NCBI RefSeq assembly: GCF_002368195.1
Contig: NZ_AP018178.1
Location: 7,142,645 to 7,206,644, forward strand
Source of the DNA: Calothrix sp. NIES-2100
GTDB taxonomy: Bacteria > Cyanobacteriota > Cyanobacteriia > Cyanobacteriales > Nostocaceae
Direction of reading: 5' to 3'
Length of the DNA stretch: 64,000 nucleotides
Shown here: piece by piece, positions 37,449 to 45,381 of the stretch
How the letters are laid out: each line of letters opens with the position of its first letter
Numbering within the stretch: the first letter of the stretch is position 1
The notes under the pieces: generated by a model
Database searches by the model: none
Told to the model about the DNA's origin: nothing
What the model saw: only the letters and a program-made list of their open reading frames with translations
Translations under genes and position numbers: made by a program

Positions 37449-38891
37449 ATGAATCACTCCTACAAAAAAAATGTTGTCATTATCGGTGGCGGCCCTGCGG
37501 GATTAGGTGCTGCTTTAATGTTAGCCAAAAGAGGCTGGAAAGATATTACAGTTATTGAGAAAAGACCATCAGCAGATTATTACGAACCTGATAAGTCCTT
37601 TAGCTATCAAATCGATGGACGGGGGCAGAAATTAACCGATTTATTAGAGCTAACTCCCAAACTTGCTGATTTGAGTGTGCCTAACACTGACTTTTACTTT
37701 ACTCTTATTCAAAAAGACGGCACACGCAAAACAACAAAACTACCCATTGTGGATTCTAAACGTAAAACAGCCTACTGGTTGCCAAGAGCATCTTTTGTAG
37801 AATTACTTTACCAAGAAATTCTACAACATTGGCAAGATTCGATTCAGGTTTTATTTAATATTGAATGTGTAGAGATTAAACAATCTCTAGAGCATTTAGA
37901 AATTATTACTCAATCTCAACTTCAGGAAAAATTGACCTTTGTTCCTAATTTGATAGTAGGTTGTGATGGGTTAAACTCTATTGTGCGTCAAACCCTTCAT
38001 CAAATGGAAGGTCAATCACATTTCTTTGAAATGCAAAAATTTCCTTCTCCTAGTTCCGGTTTAAAGTACAAAGTTCTCACTTTACCTCCTCAATTCCCCT
38101 TATCAGAAAAAGAAGGAGATGTAGCAAAATCTACAATGGCTTATGCCATTAGGTCTGCTTTTAAAGGGCGTAAAAAAGCAATTTCTCTGGGTTTATTACC
38201 CTTGAAAAATCAGAAAATACCAAGAAGTGCAAATATTATTACCTACCCTGATCATCAAATATGGCAATTAGAAACTAAAGAAGAAGTTGAAGAATTTTTA
38301 AAGCAAGCATTTCCTCAGCTACCTCTAGAAAAAATTATTTCTCCTGAAGAAATAGCCAGATTTACATCCAGTGAAGGGGGTAAATTTCCCATTCCTCAAT
38401 ATTGTTCAGGATTGTATAAAATCTGGGGAAACCCTGAAAATGGTCAAGGAACAGCCGTAATTTTATTGGGCGATGCGGTTCATTGTTTTCCTCCTGACAT
38501 TGGACAAGGAGTTAATTCTGCTTTAGAAGATATTTACGTTTTTCAGGAAATATTAGCCGAAACTAACGATAATCTGTCTCAAGCACTTCCTCGCTATCAG
38601 AACTTACGCCAATCCGATATTAAAGCCTTAATTCGTTTAGCACAAATTAGTTATCCTTGGCAATATAATCAAGACCTTGTACAAAAGCGATTATGGAGTC
38701 TTAATTTCTTTCTGCGCTTACTGTTAAATAGGCTACTTCCTTTTATATTTAATCCCCATTCCTTCTTACTGATTCAAAATCATGAACTATCTTACTCAGA
38801 AATTTTGGCTAAAAGTAACAGCACTACTCAAATTTTATTAAGTTTGGGAGGACTGGCAATATTGATTTTAATATGGAATTTTCTGACTTAG
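37449..38891 (+). CDS. FAD-dependent monooxygenase, possibly tail-anchored
   Basis: The 480-residue protein has the dinucleotide-binding GGGPAGLGAALMLAKRGW (about 12) with the acidic VIEK ribose-binding end, an internal VGCDGLNSIVRQ segment (DG motif, about 175) and the FAD phosphate-binding LLGDAVHCFPPDIGQGVNSALED (about 340). This is the group A aromatic hydroxylase/kynurenine-monooxygenase-like family. The last 20 residues form a hydrophobic helix (ILLSLGGLAILILIWNFL), as in membrane-bound kynurenine 3-monooxygenases. The substrate is unknown. It stands alone, separated from the polysaccharide cluster by a terminator. Confidence 0.82.
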   Translation: MNHSYKKNVVIIGGGPAGLGAALMLAKRGWKDITVIEKRPSADYYEPDKSFSYQIDGRGQKLTDLLELTPKLADLSVPNTDFYFTLIQKDGTRKTTKLPIVDSKRKTAYWLPRASFVELLYQEILQHWQDSIQVLFNIECVEIKQSLEHLEIITQSQLQEKLTFVPNLIVGCDGLNSIVRQTLHQMEGQSHFFEMQKFPSPSSGLKYKVLTLPPQFPLSEKEGDVAKSTMAYAIRSAFKGRKKAISLGLLPLKNQKIPRSANIITYPDHQIWQLETKEEVEEFLKQAFPQLPLEKIISPEEIARFTSSEGGKFPIPQYCSGLYKIWGNPENGQGTAVILLGDAVHCFPPDIGQGVNSALEDIYVFQEILAETNDNLSQALPRYQNLRQSDIKALIRLAQISYPWQYNQDLVQKRLWSLNFFLRLLLNRLLPFIFNPHSFLLIQNHELSYSEILAKSNSTTQILLSLGGLAILILIWNFLT

Positions 38892-39678
38892 AAATATTGA
38901 TTGTATGGCTACTTTATGAGAGGTTGTGAGGGTTTAGATCCCTTTTTTCTGAAAGAAGTCGGGGATCTTGCATAAGAGCAAAATTAATGCGATAGACAAC
39001 TAGTAGGCTTTTTCCGCCTTGAGAGTGGCGATAGCATAGCTGAGACAGGCTTGAATATCTTCAAGGGTAATACCAGGTTAATTGGGGAGAACTTCGTCGG
39101 TTGTCCAGCCTTGAGCAAGCAAGTCGATAATAAACTCGACAGCAAGGCGAGTGCTTTTGATAATGGGTTTGCCGACAAGTATATTAGGGTCAATCCTGAT
39201 ATTAGATTGCCAGTCCGTAGAGTTACGTTGAGTGCGTTGTTTTTAGTTTGCGATCGCTTCTATCCAATCAATCAACGTTTACTCTAACCGAAAGATATAG
39301 CGATCGCTTGTTCTGTCCAAAAGGTTGAGCTATAACTTAATTTTAATAAACCTAAATTAATCTTAATTAAGTAGATACGCAAAAATATTTATATAATTGC
39401 AAAAATCCCAAACCGTTGCGATTGTTTCGTTCCTCTCTATGAGACGCTCCGCGCTAAGCGAAGCTATGCCGAAGGCTTTACGCAATGACAAATGTATATT
39501 TAATTTTGCACAACTACTTATTTAGGGTGCGTTAACATTCCTGTTCAGAGGTGGCAAGTAACTTTTGCCACCCCACCAGTATTTTTTGTTCGTTCCCTGT
39601 AACGGGGTTGTTAGCCTGCTGTGATTAGCTAACTCATCTAAAGAGGAACCACAGCCTCTACCTTCTCAAACACCAGAA
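38892..39678. other. Intergenic region with a decayed gene and dispersed repeats
   Basis: It holds the broken DUF433 gene. A GAGACGCTCCGCGC-type repeat lies near 39441-39480, and a hairpin GGTGGCAAGTAACTTTTGCCACC near 39550-39572. Otherwise AT-rich. No intact gene seen. Confidence 0.5.
39000..39240 (-). pseudogene. DUF433-family gene interrupted by a nonsense codon
   Basis: The minus strand encodes STDWQSNIRIDPNILVGKPI, then ST(R)LAVEFIIDLLAQGWTTDEVLPN, a TAA stop, and then PGITLEDIQACLSYAIATLKAEKAY. This is the full DUF433 fold (HTH-like, antitoxin-related) with the conserved Tyr of the NYPxLT position changed to stop (TAA, about 39076-39078). Upstream, the frame has another TAA before any start codon, so the N-terminus is also lost. 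DUF433 proteins are often paired with a DUF5615 PIN-like toxin; none is seen here. Confidence 0.75.
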
Positions 39679-40542
39679 CTAGACAAGTAGTGCTAACTTT
39701 TTCTTCTCGAACTCCTCATAGGTAAGAATTCCTGCATCTCTAGCATTTTCAAGTTGCTTGATCTTCGCTGCTAGTTCGGATTGTTGTTTAATTGCTGATT
39801 TCTTCATCTCATACTCTTCTTGACTCAGAATTCCAGAAGCAAGAGCCGCATTAAGTTTGGAAATTTGAACTTCCAATTCCGAGTTAGAAGACTCACGTAT
39901 TAATTCAGCCTTCTTCATCTCAAATTCACCCTGACTTAGAATTCCAGCATCGAGCAGGCTCTTAAGTTTCATAAGCTTCTCTTCTGTACCTGCACTCTGC
40001 TTAGAAGCTCGCATTTGTCCTTCAATTTCCAGCTTTTTCGCGTTGTACGCAATTTCATCAATGAAGCCTTGATCATAAGCATCTCTGAGCTGTTTGAGTT
40101 TTTCCTCCAAACTACTCTGGGATTGCATGACAGCTACCTCTTGAGCAGATTTAGGTTTTTCACCAAACATAACTTTCTGGTCAATGAAACTCCATAAATC
40201 GCCCTCGATCTTCTTTGACCAACCTGCTGTAACACCGCTAATGAGCAAAGTAGCACCACCTGTTAAGATTGCTGCAACGCCTCCAGCGGCAAGGTTTGAT
40301 GCCCATTCTCCAGTGCTGAGATCCACTGAGAAATCATTTGGCTGTCCTTGAATCAATACGTTGAATGCTCTAGAAGCACCAACTACCTTACGCCACGCCT
40401 CAGTTTTGGCAGCTTGCAAAAGCCAAGTCTCGTCAGCTTTATTAGTCTGTGTCTGATAACCTTGCCCACTGAACCAAGTTTCGATATCTTTCAATAAAAC
40501 GTCCAGATCACGATTCTGATCGCGGTAAATTTTTTTAGTCAT
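39679..40542 (-). CDS. Protein with four tandem SHOCT modules
   Basis: The N-terminal half (about 120 residues from the ATG) is an uncharacterised domain ending in a glycine/alanine-rich hydrophobic hairpin (LAAGGVAAILTGGATLLISGV). A charged linker follows. The C-terminal half carries four SHOCT repeats of about 28-30 residues: EEKLKQLRDAYDQGFIDEIA, EEKLMKLKSLLDAGILSQGE, EVQISKLNAALASGILSQEE and AAKIKQLENARDAGILTYEE. SHOCT modules are short helical units linked to oligomerisation or membrane association. A longer reading starts at TTG 40557, but ATG 40542 follows AAGGA at ideal spacing, so I choose it. Function unknown. Confidence 0.82.
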   Translation of the reverse strand: MTKKIYRDQNRDLDVLLKDIETWFSGQGYQTQTNKADETWLLQAAKTEAWRKVVGASRAFNVLIQGQPNDFSVDLSTGEWASNLAAGGVAAILTGGATLLISGVTAGWSKKIEGDLWSFIDQKVMFGEKPKSAQEVAVMQSQSSLEEKLKQLRDAYDQGFIDEIAYNAKKLEIEGQMRASKQSAGTEEKLMKLKSLLDAGILSQGEFEMKKAELIRESSNSELEVQISKLNAALASGILSQEEYEMKKSAIKQQSELAAKIKQLENARDAGILTYEEFEKKKLALLV

Positions 40543-40764
40543 ATTTCTTCCTTGCAAATCTTGCTGTGTAAGCTGGATTCTGAGGTCTGCCTATTTTAGA
40601 ATTCCCTGCATTTAATCTGCACTAACACAGAAATACAGAATTTAAGTTGCTTACACCCAGCTTTTTCCCTTCCAATGTTCCTCGTCATTACAAAACAAAA
40701 TCCTGCTCAAATCAACAATGAAACGACGCAAATAAGCTTGCGCAAAGAGTTCCAGTTCTAAAAA

Positions 40765-42447
40765 TCAAATTCCGTGACTCTTGCCAATCACCCAATTACG
40801 CCTGAAAAATCGCGCTAAAGCAGATTCTTCCAATGATAAATAAATTGGTCGTCCGTGGGGACAGGTGCGGGGGTGGCGAGTGCGTTGCCATTGATCTAGC
40901 AATGTTTGCATTTCTGGCAAACTCATCGGTGTACCATTACGGATAGCGCTGCGACAAGCAACGGCTACTTGCGCTGTCTGTAAATCACCGCCTAAACTCA
41001 GTTCTAAAATTGCATCAGCACAATCTTCTCGTTGTTGCAACATCGCAGGTATATTCCGGACTGCCCAAAGTTGTTCACCAAAGGGTTCTATATCTAAATC
41101 TATGCGTTGTAATTGAGCTACTTGTTTTGGAGATAATTGATAAAGAATTATTGCGGGTTCGACGGGAATAAGTTGCCAATTATCGCATAATTGCTCATAC
41201 AAAACTCGTTCATGGGCGATGTGCTGTTCTACTAGCCAAACTCCCTGAGAATGTTCCACCACAATATAAGTATTGCTGACTTGAGCAACAGCTTTTAAAG
41301 AGTAAGAATTGCTGATTACTGAGTTCTGATTGTTATCGCCTTCGCTATGATTTTTCGGGTTGAAATTGTAACCGCCTTTGGCTTCTGCGGCTTTGAGTAA
41401 TTTACTGACTCGCGTGATATGAACTGCTTCTTTAATATTAGCTGAACTGAGGCGGAGTGCTTGCTCAATTCCTTGGTTAACTTGTTCTTGCCAATAACTG
41501 ACTTCGTTGAGATAAATTTCTGTTTTGGCGGGGTTGCGATTCCAGTTAATTTGATCGGGAGCAATGAGAAGATGTAATAAACAAACTGGATAGCGATCGC
41601 GTGGTAATGTGCGATGAAATGCTGTTAAAATCGTTTGCTCTAGTTCTGGTGACTTCACCATCCGGCCGTTAATCGCTACTCTTACCCAATCTGGACGATG
41701 ACGATGGCAGCGGTCTGGCAATCCTACCACTAATGAGAGTTCTGAATTCTCCGGCTGGGGTATTGCTAGTTTGACTTCCTGTAAGTCAGCTTCTTTAACT
41801 TGAGGTAGAAACTGGGGCAATAATTGTTTAATCGATGTAGCTGGATAGATGGTGAACCATTCACGGTCATTTTGGCGCATTTGCCAGATAACATGGGGGT
41901 GACACAAGGCTATTTGTTGAATTGTGGCTTGCACGGCTTTCATTTGCTGTGCTAATGCTGGTAAACCCTGGCGACGGGCTGGACAATTGGCAAATAAATT
42001 CGAGACTGTGACTACTGTACCAGGAGCGATCGCCGCGACTTCTACTCGTTCTACTTTCCCACCATCACTATAAATCACTCGCCAGCCGAAATTTACATCC
42101 GCCGGACGACTCAAAATCTCTAACCTTGCCAAATTTGTCAAACTGTGCAGCGCTTCACCACGAAACCCTAAACTGCTAATTTTCCATAAATCTGCACTAC
42201 TATAAATCTTACTGGTGCTGTGGGTTGCAGCGGCTTTTTGCAAGTCTTCTAGGTTCATTCCGCAACCGTTGTCTGCTACGGTGACTCGCCACTGCTGCGG
42301 CCAGAGTGAAACTACAATTCTCGTGGCGCCTGCATCAAGGGAATTTTCTACCAATTCGCGGACGACAGCAGCCAAAGAGTCAATGACCTCTCCTGCTGTA
42401 ATTAAATATACGACTTCTGTTGGTAAAGCATGAATAGTAGATGTCAT
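40765..42447 (-). CDS. mutL: DNA mismatch repair protein MutL
   Basis: The 560-residue protein has the GHKL ATPase motifs: ELVENSLDAGATRI (about 36), DNGCGM (about 58), ATHSTSKI and GFRGEALHSL. These define MutL. The C-terminal dimerisation/endonuclease part has an EQHIAHERVLYE segment where other endonuclease-type MutL proteins have DQHAxxER, plus ACRSAIRNG and CPHGRP. MutL couples MutS mismatch recognition to strand incision. It is transcribed alone on the minus strand. The start ATG (42447) agrees with the conserved N-terminus, beginning IHALPTEVVYLITAGEVID. Confidence 0.95.
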   Translation of the reverse strand: MTSTIHALPTEVVYLITAGEVIDSLAAVVRELVENSLDAGATRIVVSLWPQQWRVTVADNGCGMNLEDLQKAAATHSTSKIYSSADLWKISSLGFRGEALHSLTNLARLEILSRPADVNFGWRVIYSDGGKVERVEVAAIAPGTVVTVSNLFANCPARRQGLPALAQQMKAVQATIQQIALCHPHVIWQMRQNDREWFTIYPATSIKQLLPQFLPQVKEADLQEVKLAIPQPENSELSLVVGLPDRCHRHRPDWVRVAINGRMVKSPELEQTILTAFHRTLPRDRYPVCLLHLLIAPDQINWNRNPAKTEIYLNEVSYWQEQVNQGIEQALRLSSANIKEAVHITRVSKLLKAAEAKGGYNFNPKNHSEGDNNQNSVISNSYSLKAVAQVSNTYIVVEHSQGVWLVEQHIAHERVLYEQLCDNWQLIPVEPAIILYQLSPKQVAQLQRIDLDIEPFGEQLWAVRNIPAMLQQREDCADAILELSLGGDLQTAQVAVACRSAIRNGTPMSLPEMQTLLDQWQRTRHPRTCPHGRPIYLSLEESALARFFRRNWVIGKSHGI

Positions 42448-42589
42448 GTATACAGTTTAGGCGAACAGCCAACCACTGAATAGGATAAGCAATTTTGTTG
42501 ACCGCTCAACAGAAATTTTTATTAATTGTAAAGAAATGTCGATTGAATTTAGATTTTTGATAGATTGCTTTTAAGGTCATAAGCGGAAA

Positions 42590-42931
42590 ATGCCGATGAG
42601 TAGCAATTTAGTCACTGATGCCCACGATTTAAAGTTGCGTCTAGAATGGGGACACCCAGCCTTGACAATCATTGATGTGCGCGATCGCCACACCTACAAC
42701 CAAGGCCATATTAGTGGAGCAATTCCCATCCCCTTAAATGAATTAGCACCACGAGCCAAATCTTCTTTGCACAAAGAACGCCATATCTATGTTTATGGCG
42801 CGGATGATCAACAATCAGCTAGTGCGACTCAAACACTAAAGTCTGCTGGGTTTTCTGAAGTTTCTTCAATCCTAGGTGGTCTTGCTGGTTGGAAAGCCGC
42901 AGGTGGTGCTACAGAAGGTCCTGGTGCTTAA
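42590..42931 (+). CDS. Rhodanese-like domain protein without catalytic cysteine
   Basis: The 113-residue single-domain protein has the rhodanese CH2A-like motif IIDVRDRHTYNQGHISGAI (about 27) and the C-terminal GGLAGWKAAGG. At the active-site loop, where sulfurtransferases have a VYC-x-x-G-x-R-S pattern, it reads VYGADDQQSA. There is no Cys anywhere in the protein. It therefore cannot form a persulfide and probably acts in binding or regulation. A strong terminator follows 30 nt after its stop. Confidence 0.85.
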   Translation: MPMSSNLVTDAHDLKLRLEWGHPALTIIDVRDRHTYNQGHISGAIPIPLNELAPRAKSSLHKERHIYVYGADDQQSASATQTLKSAGFSEVSSILGGLAGWKAAGGATEGPGA

Positions 42932-42961
42932 TTATTGTTTGTTAATATTGTTTGGTTTCTG

Positions 42962-42991
42962 TGTACTGCACGTTGTGCAGTACAATTTTTT
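42962..42991 (+). terminator. Rho-independent terminator after the rhodanese-like gene
   Basis: A perfect 10-bp stem, TGTACTGCAC / GTGCAGTACA, with a 3-nt loop is followed by ATTTTTT. Confidence 0.85.
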
Positions 42992-43134
42992 CTATAATTA
43001 AATGAATGAAAAGAGATTCAGATTTACTTTTCAAGTCCAACAATTCTTATTAGGCAATACGGGCAGTGTTATAGATGTTGAGTTAGTCAGAGAAACTCGC
43101 TGTTGAACATTACGCCTATCAGTGGAGTAAAAAA

Positions 43135-43878
43135 ATGGCAACTTATTATGACTCCATAGCCCAACAGTATAAAAAATCCAAACTATTGCCGTTTCGCCTG
43201 CATATTGAAGCTTATACATACTTTCATCTTCTTGGTGAGCTTGGGGAAAAATCACTTCTAGATTTGGCCTGTGGAGAGGGATTTTATACTAGACAATTCA
43301 AACTCCAAGGTGCAGGACAGGTTGTAGGAGTGGAAATTTCCGAAAAAATGATTGAACTGGCAAGACTTGAAGAAGCCAGAGAACCTCAAAACATTGAATA
43401 TATTCTTGGTGATGTATTTGAACTTGGTAAAATTGGCAGCTTTGATCTGGTGGTGGCTTCCTATCTACTCAATTACGCCCAAACCAAAGAACAACTACTC
43501 AAAATGTGTCAAAGCATATTTGCCAACCTGAAACCAGGCGGTCGTTTCGTCACCATTAATAATAATGACTCCCAACCCCCTACTTCCTATCTTTCAACTG
43601 AAAAATATGGATTTATCAAAAGCATAGCCTCACCATTAAAAGAAGGCACGCCTATAAAATACACATTCACAATTTCTGATAGCGAGCAGCAATTAAGCTT
43701 TGATAACTATTATCTTGGCACAGCTACTTATGAATGGGCGTTCCAGAATGTCGGTTTCAAAGCAGTTCGCTGGCAAAAACCAATAGTCTCTCCTCAAGGA
43801 GTGGAAGAATTTGGTCAAGAATTTTGGCAGGATTTCCTTGACTGTGTGCCCATAGTTGGTATTGAATGTCTGAAATAA
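43135..43878 (+). CDS. Class I SAM-dependent methyltransferase
   Basis: The 247-residue protein has motif I LLDLACGEGFYTRQF (about 40) and an acidic ribose-binding end, VGVEISEKMIELA (about 63). GDVFELGKIGSFDLVVASYLLNY and LKPGGRFVTINNN, standard post-I and motif IV features of the Methyltransf_11/25 group, follow. Substrate unknown. It stands alone, with repeats on its 3' side. Confidence 0.82.
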   Translation: MATYYDSIAQQYKKSKLLPFRLHIEAYTYFHLLGELGEKSLLDLACGEGFYTRQFKLQGAGQVVGVEISEKMIELARLEEAREPQNIEYILGDVFELGKIGSFDLVVASYLLNYAQTKEQLLKMCQSIFANLKPGGRFVTINNNDSQPPTSYLSTEKYGFIKSIASPLKEGTPIKYTFTISDSEQQLSFDNYYLGTATYEWAFQNVGFKAVRWQKPIVSPQGVEEFGQEFWQDFLDCVPIVGIECLK

Positions 43879-43994
43879 AAGACTTTCAAATAAAAAACAT
43901 CCCAATTATAAATTTACCAATCTCATAACTCGTAAGTAAGGGCGGGGAAACCCCGCCCCTACAATTTGGGATAATTTATGTTTTGGATTTCCTA
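43877..43994. repeat. Dispersed repeat, copy A
   Basis: The segment CTTTCAAATAAAAAACATCC ... CCCCTACAATTTGGGATAAT is closely similar to 50465-50565. It contains a hairpin, GGGCGGGGaaaCCCCGCCC, at about 43939-43957. Confidence 0.6.
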
Positions 43995-44098
43995 ACAAGA
44001 TTATTCAAACCCTGGGATAAATTCAGGGGGATTGATAATTTGGAATTTCCCCAAAGGGAGTTGACCTTTAAGTCAAAACTTTTCCCATGAGAAATTGA

Positions 44099-45142
44099 TT
44101 AATCTCTCATTGCCAAAACTTTCGGGGGTTCAGGTTTTAGCAATCCATTCAATAAAGATGCAGGACGTTCGCTGTGAGGCCAAGCAAAAGCGTGACGGAA
44201 AGCTGCATCCTGACAAGCTTGCAACTGTTTAAAGTTGATAATGTCGTATGTCAAAAGATTTTCATACTCAAATGGCAAACGTACATTGTGCAGACCGGCG
44301 TTATCAGTACAAATAGCAATGTCTACCCCTGCTTCAAAACATCGGTCAAAAACTAACTTGAGTTGACGTATATCTTGTAAAGTACCTGTTTTTAGGTATG
44401 TTGTTGGGCAAACCTCTAAACATTGTCCCCTTTTAGCTAAATCTGGCAGTAACTCAGGATACAACAGGGGAATTTGAATTCCGTGACCAATCCGCTGGAG
44501 ATAAGGTAAAAGTTGGGTGTAACAACCGGCTGTGGTTTCGTAAAGATGTCCGGTAGTGTGAATACCTAGAGAGCAAGCATAATCATACAAATTCATCCAT
44601 TCTTCGAGGCGATCGGCATAGTAGCTATCACCGCCTGCAATGTCTACTGCACAAACATACTGTTTGCTTTGCGCCGCTAAGTCAATAATTGCCTTATTAA
44701 CTTCATAAGGTAGGCGGGAGTGCATACAGAGAATTTGGCTAGTCACAATCGGATATTCTTCTAACTGACTAGCTCGTCCAACAACTTCGACAATTTCTGC
44801 CATCTTGTCAATTCTTGCTGATTGACTCAGATGTTCGGGTGTCCGTAGATAGGGAGTGTAGCGTAGTTCCAAATAAGCCAAATTCTCAAATATATAAGCA
44901 CCCCTTAGCAAGCGATAGATGAAATAAGGCAAGGTTTCTACAGTCTGTACACTTTCTACTAGGGTATGTAATTCTAGATACTCATCTAAGCTGTTGCGCG
45001 GTCTGGTATAAAAGTCTTCAAATTCTGGATAGTTCGCAAATCGCGTAATCAAATCTGATGCATGTCTCTCAAAATATCGCCATAACACACGAGGTACAAC
45101 CGAACCGCCTAGATGTCGATGCAATTCAGCGTATAAAGCCAT
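44099..45142 (-). CDS. Adenosine deaminase-like protein
   Basis: The 347-residue protein has the amidohydrolase/ADA metal site: ELHRHLGGS near the N-terminus (His8, His10), TGHLYET in place of the usual HAGE block (His and Glu kept), RIGHGIQI (third metal His) and CTDNAGLHN at the metal/catalytic Asp. Classical ADA has Asp-Asp there; here the second is Asn. The family deaminates adenosine or related purines with a Zn ion. The altered pair suggests a changed substrate, so I leave out a gene symbol. Length is normal. It is transcribed alone on the minus strand. Confidence 0.82.
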   Translation of the reverse strand: MALYAELHRHLGGSVVPRVLWRYFERHASDLITRFANYPEFEDFYTRPRNSLDEYLELHTLVESVQTVETLPYFIYRLLRGAYIFENLAYLELRYTPYLRTPEHLSQSARIDKMAEIVEVVGRASQLEEYPIVTSQILCMHSRLPYEVNKAIIDLAAQSKQYVCAVDIAGGDSYYADRLEEWMNLYDYACSLGIHTTGHLYETTAGCYTQLLPYLQRIGHGIQIPLLYPELLPDLAKRGQCLEVCPTTYLKTGTLQDIRQLKLVFDRCFEAGVDIAICTDNAGLHNVRLPFEYENLLTYDIINFKQLQACQDAAFRHAFAWPHSERPASLLNGLLKPEPPKVLAMRD

Positions 45143-45250
45143 AGTGGTATTTTCCGGAGAAATTTTAATAATCTTAACAATAGGATAGCGAAAAAAAATC
45201 TCTGTCTGTAGGAATATTCGTAAAGCTATTGTTAATTTATGACATTAGGG

Positions 45251-45319
45251 ATGGGGCATGGGGCATTGGGCATTGAGCATTGCACAACAGTCAACAGTCA
45301 ACAGTCAACAGTCAACAGT
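45251..45319. repeat. Short tandem repeats (GGCATTG and CAACAGT types)
   Basis: GGGGCAT/GGGCATT heptamer-like units are followed by four to five CAACAGT units. They lie between the deaminase start and the histidine kinase 3' end. Confidence 0.7.
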
Positions 45320-45381
45320 TAATTGTCCCCCTCATCCCCCTCATCCCTCTTCTTGTTCAAGCGTGGGGATGAAAATTTCTC

